Below, piece after piece: positions 1-5,116 of a stretch of 5,116 nt of DNA; position 1 is the first letter of the stretch; each line of letters begins with the position of its first letter. Source of the DNA: Terriglobia bacterium. Its GTDB lineage: Bacteria > Acidobacteriota > Terriglobia > UBA7540. The position numbers and the translations under genes were made by a program. The notes beneath the pieces were generated by a model that saw nothing but the letters and a program-made list of their open reading frames with translations, did no database searches and was not told the DNA's origin. The stretch spans positions 1-5,116 of the forward strand of contig JASHTR010000433.1 of assembly GCA_030040455.1 (NCBI GenBank), given 5' to 3'.

Positions 1-704
1 CCGTGCACGCCCGGCAGACGGTGGCTCGCCGGCACTCGAACATCTTCGAACGAGAGCATACTCGTCACTGAAGCGCGCAACGAGCCCTTCCCTTTGATAT
101 CCCGGGCGCCAAATCCTGGCATTCCCCGTTCCACGAGGAATCCGCTGATTCCTTCCTCTGTCTGCGCCCAAACAATCGCCACATCCGCAATCGAGCCGGA
201 TGTAATCCAGGCTTTTTCACCATTAAGAATAAAGAAGCCGCCGTCTCTCACGGCGCGAGTTCGCATGGCGGCAGGATTTGACCCGAAGTCCGGCTCCGTC
301 AGTCCGAAACAGCCCACGGCTTTTCCCTGCTGAAGAGCGGGCAGCCACTGCTGTTTCTGCTCGTCACTCCCATAGGCGTGAATGGGATACATCACCAGCG
401 CTCCTTGCACGGAAACAAAGCTCCGCAAGCCGCTGTCGCCACGCTCCAATTCCTGCATCACCAGGCCGTATTGCACATTGGACATCCCGGCGCAGCCGTA
501 ACCTTGAAGGTTCGCGCCAAGAAAGCCCAGCTTCGCCATTGGGTTAACCAGATGTCGTGGAAAAACGCCTTCGCGGTTCCATTCCTCGATATGCGGGATG
601 ACCTCGCGATTGACAAACTCGCGCACCGTCCTGCGGACCAGTTTTTCCTCGTCACTCAGGAACGAATCAATCTCAAGGAAATCAACACCGTGAAATGGGA
701 ACAA
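1..704 (-). CDS. gcdH: Glutaryl-CoA dehydrogenase-like acyl-CoA dehydrogenase, N-terminal part (3' end outside window)
   Basis: A frame that stays open from 704 down to the window edge encodes about 234 residues of an acyl-CoA dehydrogenase, an FAD enzyme that oxidises acyl-CoA thioesters. The alpha-helical N-terminal domain (about 15-125) is followed by the flavin-contacting segment CFGLTEPDFGSN (132-143) and the beta-domain motif LNGEKAWIT (160-168). The stretches GYGCAG (68-73) and DSGLRSFVSVQ (90-100) are characteristic of glutaryl-CoA dehydrogenase, where the Arg and Ser of this segment contact the substrate carboxylate. The catalytic Glu lies in the missing C-terminal half, so substrate and decarboxylating activity cannot be confirmed; another short-chain acyl-CoA dehydrogenase is possible. 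No in-frame ATG exists between the upstream stop and the conserved region. I chose TTG at 702-704 because it gives the usual short lead before FHGVDF and has a G-rich tract (711-715) 6 nt upstream. TTG at 723-725 is an alternative. The gap to mrcA suggests a separate transcript. Confidence 0.85.
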   Translation of the reverse strand, partial: MFPFHGVDFLEIDSFLSDEEKLVRRTVREFVNREVIPHIEEWNREGVFPRHLVNPMAKLGFLGANLQGYGCAGMSNVQYGLVMQELERGDSGLRSFVSVQGALVMYPIHAYGSDEQKQQWLPALQQGKAVGCFGLTEPDFGSNPAAMRTRAVRDGGFFILNGEKAWITSGSIADVAIVWAQTEEGISGFLVERGMPGFGARDIKGKGSLRASVTSMLSFEDVRVPASHRLPGVH

Positions 705-750
705 GCCAAACCCCCGCGAGAGCAACCGACAACGGATGATGAATGACCGG

Positions 751-824
751 AAAGGAGTGCGAGCGGCTTTGCCGCCTGTCTTGCGAAAGCTTCAGGCTTT
801 CCGGGCAAGAGCACGCACTTTTTT
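751..824 (+). other. Predicted three-way-junction fold with terminal T tract
   Basis: Read along the plus strand, 751-761 pairs with 814-824 (AGTGCG/CGCACT core, two G-U pairs, then A-T pairs). This outer stem encloses two hairpins: GCGGC-TTT-GCCGC (763-775), and a stem of 780-790 with 796-809 that has a 3-nt bulge (802-804) and a 5-nt loop (791-795). The right arm of the outer stem ends in six T (819-824). The two G-U pairs become A-C mismatches on the minus strand, so the fold is slightly better as a plus-strand RNA. It may be part of the repeat block, a terminator-like structure or a small structured RNA; no promoter was recognised. Confidence 0.4.
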
Positions 825-826
825 AT

Positions 827-867
827 CTTCGCGGTGCTCGCAGGATGAGCCTTCGAGCACCGCGAAG
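827..867. repeat. Perfect 14-bp inverted repeat
   Basis: CTTCGCGGTGCTCG at 827-840 is exactly complementary to 854-867 around a 13-nt loop (841-853). Beyond a one-base bulge the pairing continues with TAT/ATA. No T tract follows directly on either strand, so a classical intrinsic terminator is not the best description. It is the strongest single hairpin in the repeat block. Confidence 0.7.
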
Positions 868-887
868 GATAAATACCTCACGCCCTC

Positions 888-908
888 CGGAAGGGCGGAG
901 CCCTTCCG
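888..908. repeat. 9-bp hairpin, GC-rich
   Basis: CGGAAGGGC (888-896) pairs with GCCCTTCCG (900-908) across a 3-nt loop. It lies 37 bp beyond the mrcA stop codon in the direction of mrcA transcription and could act as a 3'-end hairpin, but no U tract follows on the minus strand. Confidence 0.6.
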
Positions 909-944
909 CACGTCAAGCGGCAAAGCCGCCCGCCAGGATCGCTT

Positions 945-3308
945 TTATTGCGCTGGTGCAGGTTGCTGACTCGCTACCGGACGCATGGCGAGGGGAGCTG
1001 TCGAGGCAGGGTCTATCGAAGGATCGTGTTCGAGGCCGTTCGGTTGCCGCAAAATGTTCTCCGGACCCGCACTCGCAAGAATCTCTTTCACCTGATCTGG
1101 ATTGGTGAGAAGGGGCGAATCGGGAAATTGCCTCGCTGGCTGTCCCTTCAAAACCTGGCTCATGAAATCGATCCATATCGGTAGGGCCACGTGGGAGCCT
1201 TCCTCGCCTTTGCCGAGCGTCTGATGGTTGTCGTAGCCCACCCAAACGCCGCAGGTGATGGAGGGTGAAAATCCAATGAACCAGGCGTCCGTAAAATCGT
1301 TGGTCGTGCCGGTTTTTCCCGCGAGGGGGTATTCGGCGGCCAAGGGCCGCGCGCGAACTGCTGTCCCAGAATAAATCACCTGTCGCAGCATGGAAACCAT
1401 CAGACGCGCCGCTCCGGCGGGAAGCGCATCCGTCACTTTGGCTGGAAAGTCGTCAATCACGCGGCCCTCATAGTCTCCCACCCGGAGGATTGCGCGCGGT
1501 GAGAGGTGCAAGCCGTCGTCCGGAAATGTCGTATAGGCGGAAGTATGCTCCAGCACGGTCAACGAGGATGCTCCCAGGGCAAGAGGAAGGTTAGGAACCA
1601 GTCGCGAGGTGATGCCAAACTCGCGGCAAAGCCGGATCACTTTATCGATCCCCACGCGCGCCAGCAGCTTCACGGCGGGCACATTGCGCGACTCCGCCAG
1701 GGCGCGCAGCAGCGTGATGCGGCCCTCATACCGATTATCGTAGTCATGGGGAGCCCAACCACCATAACTCACGGGATCATCCACAATCGTATCAAAGGGG
1801 CTGAAGTTCTCCAGCAACGCTTCCGAATACACATAGACTTTAAAGGACGATCCCACCTGCCGCTCGGCCATCACCGCGCGGTTGAACTGGCTTCGATTAT
1901 AGTCGTAGCCGCCCACCATGGCCTCAATCTCACCCGTTTTGTTGTCAATCACCACCATCGCGCCCTGAACCGTCGGATATTGGTCAAGCGTGGCGTGAAC
2001 GGTTCGGGATCCGACGCTCAGAACGTGAAAGAGATCGACGTCGCCCATTGTGAAGATGGCCGCCGGCGTGGTTGCTTTCGTCCATGCGAAGTCCGCGGGT
2101 GTAAGGCGCGCGGTAAGATCGCCAAACCTGACGAGAGCATAACCTGGCTTCACCGCCATTACGAGCCCGTGAATACGGCCTCCGGCAATTACGGGCTGCT
2201 CCCAGTCGGGATCGGAATAGGTTTCAAGCGTGGCGGGCTCACCGGCCTCCGTCCTTTCCGGATGCTTCAGGATATTCTTCTCGGGGCCTCGCCATCCGTG
2301 ATGTTTGTCGTATGCTCTCAAACCCTCGCGCAGGGTCTGCTCCGCAATCTGTTGCAGCTGAGGATCGAGCGCCGTGTAGACCCGCAGTCCGTTGGTGTTC
2401 ACCACTTCGGCGCCGTACTTCTCGAGCAGAAGCGCCCGCACATATTCAACAAAATAAGGCGCAACTTCCCTGTTCCATCGTTGCACGTGCAGCCCCAGTG
2501 GCCCCGCCACCGCAGCCTGGTATTGCTGCGCGCTGATCTTGTGATTGTTGAGCATGGCCCCCAGCACTTCGTTGCGCCGCAGCAGGGCGCGCCTCGGATG
2601 CCGGATCGGCGAATAGTACGTGGCGCTCTTCAGCAACCCGGCGAGTGTTGCCGCTTCGGGCAGCGTCAACTGCTGGATGGATTTGCCAAAATATCGCTCG
2701 GAAGCGGCCTCCACGCCAAAACTCCCCTCGCCCCAGGGCATGATGTTGCAATACATGGTAAAGATCTGGGCCTTCGTGAAGTGCCGCTCAAGCTGAATGG
2801 CAAGGAGCGCTTCGCGGATTTTCCGCTTAAAAGACCTCTGAGGTGTCAGGAAAAGCCGCCGGCTCAACTGCTGCGTCAGAGTGCTCGCTCCCTCCACCTC
2901 CCGCCACTCCATGATGTCGATGATGGCTGAACGCACGATGCCCAGGACATCAACGCCAAAGTGGCTTTCAAAGTGGCGGTCTTCCACGGAAAGGATAGCG
3001 TCCCGCAGGACCGCGGGTATCTGGTTGTAGGTCACCAGAACCCGCCGCTGGAGCGCGAAGCTGCCGATCACCGTCCCGTTCGCCGCGTAAACTTGGGTCA
3101 TGACGTCCGGACGATAATCGAAGAGCTCGCTCACTTGCGGCAGGTTCGAAGAATAAACGAACACCAGGCCGCTCAGCGCGCCAACGCCGATGGCCAGCAG
3201 CGTCAAAATGACAAAGGCAAGTTGCCCGAAAATCCTGTGGCTCCGGACACGAGGCCCTGAAGGGCGAGCCGGAGGCTTCAGTTGTCGGTACGACCGCGCG
3301 TCGGGCAT
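945..3308 (-). CDS. mrcA: Penicillin-binding protein 1A, bifunctional glycosyltransferase/transpeptidase
   Basis: A complete 787-residue class A PBP, inserted in the inner membrane with its catalytic domains in the periplasm; it polymerises lipid II into glycan strands and crosslinks the peptides. A basic cytoplasmic tail (1-27) precedes one membrane segment (about 28-52). The glycosyltransferase-51 domain (about 75-250) shows EDRHFESHFG (109-118, with the catalytic Glu), EGASTLTQQ (139-147), RKIREALLAIQLE (162-174) and the MYCNIMPWG region (185-193). An OB-like insert (about 375-435), typical of PBP1A, follows. The transpeptidase domain (about 445-715) has all three motifs: SSFK with nucleophile Ser487, SRN (540-542) and KTGTT (665-669). 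The Pro/Ala-rich C-terminal tail (about 765-787) looks disordered. Length is normal for PBP1A (about 700-900). The ATG start is supported by AGGAAGG 7 nt upstream and by a promoter just before it. The gene appears to be transcribed alone. Confidence 0.96.
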   Translation of the reverse strand: MPDARSYRQLKPPARPSGPRVRSHRIFGQLAFVILTLLAIGVGALSGLVFVYSSNLPQVSELFDYRPDVMTQVYAANGTVIGSFALQRRVLVTYNQIPAVLRDAILSVEDRHFESHFGVDVLGIVRSAIIDIMEWREVEGASTLTQQLSRRLFLTPQRSFKRKIREALLAIQLERHFTKAQIFTMYCNIMPWGEGSFGVEAASERYFGKSIQQLTLPEAATLAGLLKSATYYSPIRHPRRALLRRNEVLGAMLNNHKISAQQYQAAVAGPLGLHVQRWNREVAPYFVEYVRALLLEKYGAEVVNTNGLRVYTALDPQLQQIAEQTLREGLRAYDKHHGWRGPEKNILKHPERTEAGEPATLETYSDPDWEQPVIAGGRIHGLVMAVKPGYALVRFGDLTARLTPADFAWTKATTPAAIFTMGDVDLFHVLSVGSRTVHATLDQYPTVQGAMVVIDNKTGEIEAMVGGYDYNRSQFNRAVMAERQVGSSFKVYVYSEALLENFSPFDTIVDDPVSYGGWAPHDYDNRYEGRITLLRALAESRNVPAVKLLARVGIDKVIRLCREFGITSRLVPNLPLALGASSLTVLEHTSAYTTFPDDGLHLSPRAILRVGDYEGRVIDDFPAKVTDALPAGAARLMVSMLRQVIYSGTAVRARPLAAEYPLAGKTGTTNDFTDAWFIGFSPSITCGVWVGYDNHQTLGKGEEGSHVALPIWIDFMSQVLKGQPARQFPDSPLLTNPDQVKEILASAGPENILRQPNGLEHDPSIDPASTAPLAMRPVASQQPAPAQ

Positions 3309-3315
3309 GTGAGGG

Positions 3316-3322
3316 CCTTCCT
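3316..3322 (-). promoter_or_regulatory. Ribosome binding site of mrcA
   Basis: On the minus strand AGGAAGG lies 7 nt before the ATG at 3306-3308. It is close to the Shine-Dalgarno consensus at ideal spacing and fixes the mrcA start. Confidence 0.8.
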
Positions 3323-3328
3323 AATGCC

Positions 3329-3357
3329 ATTCTAGGACCTCGCCTCCCAACCGTCAA
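3329..3357 (-). promoter_or_regulatory. Sigma70-type promoter of mrcA
   Basis: On the minus strand TTGACG (3352-3357) and TAGAAT (3329-3334) are separated by exactly 17 bp. Each differs from the consensus hexamer by one base. Transcription would start near 3322, giving a leader of only about 14 nt that begins at the ribosome binding site. Confidence 0.7.
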
Positions 3358-3428
3358 CGACGCCCTACGACGCCAGGTTTGGCAACACAAAATGATACGG
3401 CTAACGGGAAGATCTGAAGCTGTGATCG

Positions 3429-3468
3429 CCACGACGAATCCGCTTTTTGAATTCGTCGTGGGTTTTTT
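3429..3468 (+). terminator. Intrinsic terminator, plus-strand direction
   Basis: An 11-bp perfect stem (3429-3439 with 3451-3461; core CACGACGAAT/ATTCGTCGTG) with an 11-nt loop is followed by six T (3463-3468). It would stop plus-strand transcripts. On the minus strand the stem is followed by GCGATCACAG, without a U tract, so it does not fit as the terminator of the minus-strand peroxiredoxin-like gene. No plus-strand gene is recognised upstream of it in this window. Confidence 0.65.
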
Positions 3469-3486
3469 ATGCGGATGAAAGGCCGA

Positions 3487-3507
3487 CAGCGGGAAAAACC
3501 CTCGCTG
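3487..3507 (-). terminator. Weak hairpin downstream of the peroxiredoxin-like gene
   Basis: CAGCG (3487-3491) pairs with CGCTG (3503-3507), with a few inner G-C pairs, 34 bp beyond the stop codon of the minus-strand gene. Only a poor T-rich stretch follows on the minus strand. It is the best available candidate for the 3' end of that transcript, but weak. Confidence 0.2.
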
Positions 3508-3541
3508 GGACGACCTCTCGCAGCGGGCGGAAGCCGTGACG

Positions 3542-4090
3542 TTAGATTTTCTTGAGGGCTTCGAGGAAGTCTTTGGGACGAGGGAACACGCGGCGGCGCG
3601 AGATTGGCGTGTCCGGCTTCATGCCCGAGCCCAAAAAATCGGCAACGGCTGAGGCAGGCACGCGCGCTACCATGCGATCCACCGACGCAAACCGGATGCG
3701 CAAGTCGCGGTCGACGATGAAGACGGAAGGGATGGCAATCCCGCCCCTTTCCTTCTCGCTCAAAATACCCCAGGCCGTGACGATCTCCTTTTTCGTGTCA
3801 CAAAGAAGCGGAAAGAGGAACTTGAGCCTCTGTCGCACGTTTTCGGATTTCATTGGCTCATCGACTGAGACGGCGGCCACGTCCGCACCGGCGCGGCAAA
3901 TGTCTCCGTAACGGTCTCGATACTCCGCCAACTGGCGAAGGCAGAACGGTCACCAATGGCCGCGATAGAAGACAAAGACGCGCGGCCCGCTCGAAACAAG
4001 CTCGGAAAGCCGCCACGCTTTCCCGGTGGAATCGGGCAATTCAAAATCCGGCACCGTCTCGCCCGTCTGCGGAACGCGACCCTTCTCCAT
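3542..4090 (-). CDS. Peroxiredoxin-like (AhpC/TSA family) protein, probable selenoprotein with UxxC active site
   Basis: Read from ATG 4088-4090 with the in-frame TGA (3950-3952) as selenocysteine, this is a 182-residue thioredoxin-fold protein. Residues 1-30 match the N-terminal strand and loop of AhpC/TSA proteins (PDFELPDSTGK, 14-24). The strand VFVFYRGHW (38-46) leads to Sec47-Pro-Phe-Cys50, then LRQLAEYRDRY (51-61). The 'peroxiredoxin-like 2' branch has FYRG-x-W-C-P-F/Y-C here, so the TGA replaces the first, attacking Cys. The rest of the fold is intact: VAAVSVDEP (71-79), LCDTKKEIVTAWGI (96-109), and the cis-Pro and following strand IPSVFIVDRDLRIRF (120-134). Frame and family resemblance hold on both sides of the TGA, and a SECIS-like hairpin follows, which argues against decay. 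No signal peptide is seen, so it is probably a cytosolic thiol/peroxide reductase; the substrate is unknown. A GAGG lies 13 nt before the ATG, longer than usual. A pseudogene or sequencing error at one base is the alternative. Confidence 0.82.
3923..3952 (-). promoter_or_regulatory. Candidate bacterial SECIS element with its UGA codon
   Basis: On the minus strand, after UGA (3952-3950) and nine further nucleotides, CUUCGCC (3940-3934) pairs with GGCGGAG (3929-3923) across the loop AGUU (3933-3930). This gives 7 bp, one of them G-U. The distance from UGA to the loop is 16 nt, and the second loop base is G. Bacterial SECIS elements are known to be a short hairpin inside the coding region just downstream of UGA, with a G near the start of a small loop, recognised by SelB. 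Spacing is at the short end of the known range. No lower stem was found. Confidence 0.55.
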
Positions 4091-4125
4091 GGTCGCTATT
4101 TTACCTCAAGGCAGTGCTAAGCTTA
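4091..4125. promoter_or_regulatory. Divergent intergenic region of 35 bp, possible minus-strand -10 box
   Basis: Only 35 bp separate the start codons of the selenoprotein-like gene and the TMEM175-type gene. On the minus strand TAAAAT (4098-4103) is a plausible -10 hexamer, but the sequence 17 bp upstream (TTAAGC) is a poor -35 box and the leader would be only a few nucleotides. For the plus-strand gene AAGG (4108-4111) is the only Shine-Dalgarno-like element, 14 nt from ATG. Promoters here must overlap each other or the neighbouring coding sequence. Confidence 0.3.
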
Positions 4126-4758
4126 ATGACCGTGAAGCTTTCATACAACAAGGTTGCCGGTCAAAGCGTTGAGCGTCTCGCGGCCCTGAGCGACGGCATT
4201 TTCGCCGTGGCGATGACGCTCCTGGTGCTGGACCTGCGGGTGCCCACCATCGAGGCGGTTCATAGCGAACACGATCTTGGGCACGCCATGGTCGCCCTGG
4301 CGCCGCAGTTTATCACTTACCTCATGAGCTTTTTGACGCTCGGCATTTTCTGGGTCGGCCAGCAAACGCAGCTCAATCACCTTGCGCGCGCGAACCGCGA
4401 CCTGAGTTGGATTCACATCGCCTTCCTCTTCGCGGTCACCCTTACCCCCTTCTCAACTTCGCTGCTTGCCCACTTCATTGCCCTCCGTCTTGCGCTTCTG
4501 GCCTATTGGGCGAACATCCTCCTGCTGGGAGTGATTCTTTATGCGAGCTGGGGTTATGCGATCCGCGCGAGCCTCGTCAAGGACGACCTGCCCGAAGACG
4601 TTCCGGCTGCCGTCTGCCGCCGCATTAAGATTGCCCAGGCCCTCTACGCCGTAGGCGCCGCTCTTTGCCTCATCAACACAACCTGGAGCATTGCTTTTAT
4701 CGTCCTCGTGCAACTCAACTATGCCGTCGCTCCGCGCATTCGCTTTTCCCGCCGCTGA
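4126..4758 (+). CDS. TMEM175/DUF1211-family integral membrane protein
   Basis: A 210-residue, strongly hydrophobic protein of the bacterial TMEM175 (DUF1211) family, whose characterised members are potassium-permeable channels lacking the canonical selectivity filter. The family signature lies in the first helix: RLAALSDGIFAVAMTLLVLDL (17-37) without its last residue reads R-x3-L-S-D where the usual motif is R-x3-F-S-D. Further membrane segments fall at about 54-78, 94-117, 120-146 and 168-200 (the last long enough for two helices), giving about six, as expected. SFLTLGIFWVGQQ (68-80) and LSWIHIAFLFAVTLTPFST (93-111) match the family pattern. Length is typical of bacterial members (about 200 aa). 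The open frame continues upstream to 3853, but that part is antisense to the neighbouring gene; ATG 4126 places the signature at the usual distance from the N terminus. GTG 4132 is a possible alternative. Ion selectivity cannot be read from sequence. Confidence 0.85.
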   Translation: MTVKLSYNKVAGQSVERLAALSDGIFAVAMTLLVLDLRVPTIEAVHSEHDLGHAMVALAPQFITYLMSFLTLGIFWVGQQTQLNHLARANRDLSWIHIAFLFAVTLTPFSTSLLAHFIALRLALLAYWANILLLGVILYASWGYAIRASLVKDDLPEDVPAAVCRRIKIAQALYAVGAALCLINTTWSIAFIVLVQLNYAVAPRIRFSRR

Positions 4759-4775
4759 TTTTTCCTTCGCGCGCG

Positions 4776-5116
4776 TCATCGCACGCGCAAAATAAGGCAT
4801 TTTAGATAATGGGTTTCAGGAACGGTGAGAAGAATCGGATGGTCTCGGGATTGCGTGCGTCTCTCCACCACCGAAACGGTCCGATGCGCGTCCAGAGCCG
4901 CGCTTGCAACCGCGCCGAGAAATTCAGCTTCGCTCACATGAAAAGAGCACGAGCAGGTGATGAGAAATCCGCCCGGGGTCATCATTTTCAGCGCGCGCAG
5001 GTTCAGCTCCTTGTAAGCTCGTAGCGCTGCTTCGCTGCTGGCTTTGTGGCGGGCGAAAGCCGGGGGATCGAGCACCACCGTCTCAAACCGCGCTCCGCTG
5101 CGATCTGCCGCTTTCA
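4776..5116 (-). CDS. rlmI: RlmI-like 23S rRNA (cytosine-C5) methyltransferase, C-terminal part (5' end outside window)
   Basis: The frame is open to the window edge and ends at TGA 4776-4778, giving the last 113 or so residues of a class I SAM-dependent methyltransferase. The fragment begins in the strand before motif IV (RFETVVLDPPAFAR, with the DPP motif at the active site). It continues with AYKELNLRALKMMTPGG, which aligns with the YKDINM-type helix of RlmI, then the motif TCSCSFHVS, whose Cys is expected to be the catalytic nucleophile. The end, DHPILLTVPETHYLKCLILRV, also matches the RlmI C terminus in order and spacing. RlmI methylates a cytosine of 23S rRNA; related COG1092 proteins modify other sites, so the exact target is uncertain. 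The PUA domain and SAM-binding motif I lie outside the window. The gene converges on the TMEM175-type gene with 17 bp between stop codons. Confidence 0.85.
   Translation of the reverse strand, partial: KAADRSGARFETVVLDPPAFARHKASSEAALRAYKELNLRALKMMTPGGFLITCSCSFHVSEAEFLGAVASAALDAHRTVSVVERRTQSRDHPILLTVPETHYLKCLILRVR

Larger units (their letters stand above)
751..930. repeat. Cluster of nested inverted repeats in the gcdH-mrcA gap
   Basis: About 180 bp of the 240-bp gap consists of closely packed inverted repeats, with no credible coding content. A 13-bp sequence, GCGGCTTTGCCGC at 763-775, recurs as its exact reverse complement at 917-929, and each copy is itself a 5-bp hairpin with a 3-nt loop. 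Between them lie a bulged hairpin (780-809), a perfect 14-bp hairpin (827-867) and a 9-bp hairpin (888-908). This density is far above what one terminator needs and resembles a REP/BIME- or MITE-like intergenic element. No transposase and no clear target-site duplication are seen. Lying downstream of mrcA and upstream of gcdH, it could also stop mrcA transcription or protect the mRNA 3' end. Copy number cannot be judged from one window. Confidence 0.6.

Noticed and set aside
736..1108. Plus-strand open frames across the inverted-repeat block and the 3' end of mrcA
   Set aside because: They translate hairpin DNA and antisense mrcA and have no recognisable domain.
1506..2930. Long plus-strand open frame of 474 codons inside mrcA
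   Set aside because: It is wholly antisense to a PBP1A gene with all catalytic motifs. Its product is rich in His, Arg, Gln and Gly without any family resemblance, as expected for a GC-rich shadow frame.
3392..3478. Plus-strand 28-codon open frame in the mrcA upstream gap
   Set aside because: It has no ribosome binding site, runs through the terminator hairpin and resembles nothing known to me.
3542..3931. A 129-codon peroxiredoxin-like gene starting at TTG 3929-3931
   Set aside because: This start lies after the active site. The upstream frame to ATG 4090 encodes the missing half of the domain, so the start reflects the in-frame TGA and not real initiation.
3950..3952. TGA read as a nonsense mutation in a decayed gene
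   Set aside because: It is the only disruption in 182 codons and falls precisely on the catalytic Cys position, with a hairpin behind it. It remains the main alternative but is less likely.
3853..4125. N-terminal extension of the TMEM175-type protein upstream of ATG 4126
   Set aside because: The extension is Arg- and Pro-rich, lies antisense to the conserved peroxiredoxin-like N terminus, and would put 90 extra residues before a first helix that is normally near the N terminus.
4771..4788. GCGCGT/ACGCGC hairpin at the convergent gene ends as a bidirectional terminator
   Set aside because: Only 6 bp, it includes the methyltransferase stop codon, and no T tract follows on either strand.
1..5116. 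CRISPR arrays, tRNA or rRNA genes, insertion sequences, prophage or defence genes
   Set aside because: No regularly spaced direct repeats, no tRNA-like cloverleaf with a CCA end, and no transposase, integrase or phage-type protein was seen on either strand.

Overview
The window looks like chromosomal DNA from a GC-rich, Gram-negative-type bacterium. It holds a class A penicillin-binding protein of the PBP1A type, a glutaryl-CoA-dehydrogenase-like enzyme, a bacterial TMEM175-type membrane protein and an RlmI-like rRNA methyltransferase. Gene content and protein style would fit Acidobacteriota or a similar soil lineage, but that is an impression; no rRNA or other phylogenetic marker is present.

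Layout, left to right. (1) 1-704, minus: N-terminal part of a glutaryl-CoA-dehydrogenase-like acyl-CoA dehydrogenase, cut by the window edge. (2) 705-944: a non-coding gap filled from about 751 to 930 with a dense cluster of inverted repeats. (3) 945-3308, minus: complete mrcA/ponA (PBP1A, 787 aa), preceded by a near-consensus sigma70-type promoter and a good ribosome binding site. (4) 3309-3541: gap holding that promoter and a strong intrinsic terminator that points along the plus strand, where no gene is recognised. (5) 3542-4090, minus: a thioredoxin-fold peroxiredoxin-like gene whose frame is interrupted once, by TGA at 3950-3952, exactly where the active-site motif would carry its first cysteine. 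(6) 4126-4758, plus: a TMEM175/DUF1211-type membrane protein, divergent from gene 5 across 35 bp. (7) 4776-5116, minus: C-terminal part of an RlmI-family rRNA (cytosine-C5) methyltransferase, convergent with gene 6.

The main discovery candidate is gene 5. Read with TGA as selenocysteine it is a continuous 182-residue protein with an active site of the form W-Sec-P-F-C. A 7-bp hairpin with a G in its 4-nt loop starts 9 nt after the TGA, as expected of a bacterial SECIS element. A conventional gene caller would truncate the gene to its last 129 codons from an internal TTG, losing the active site, or call it a pseudogene.

The genes do not form one pathway. They are housekeeping or accessory functions (cell wall synthesis, acyl-CoA oxidation, thiol redox or peroxide defence, ion transport, ribosome modification) in separate transcription units. 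The second point of interest is the inverted-repeat block at 751-930, which may be a dispersed intergenic repeat or a structured RNA.
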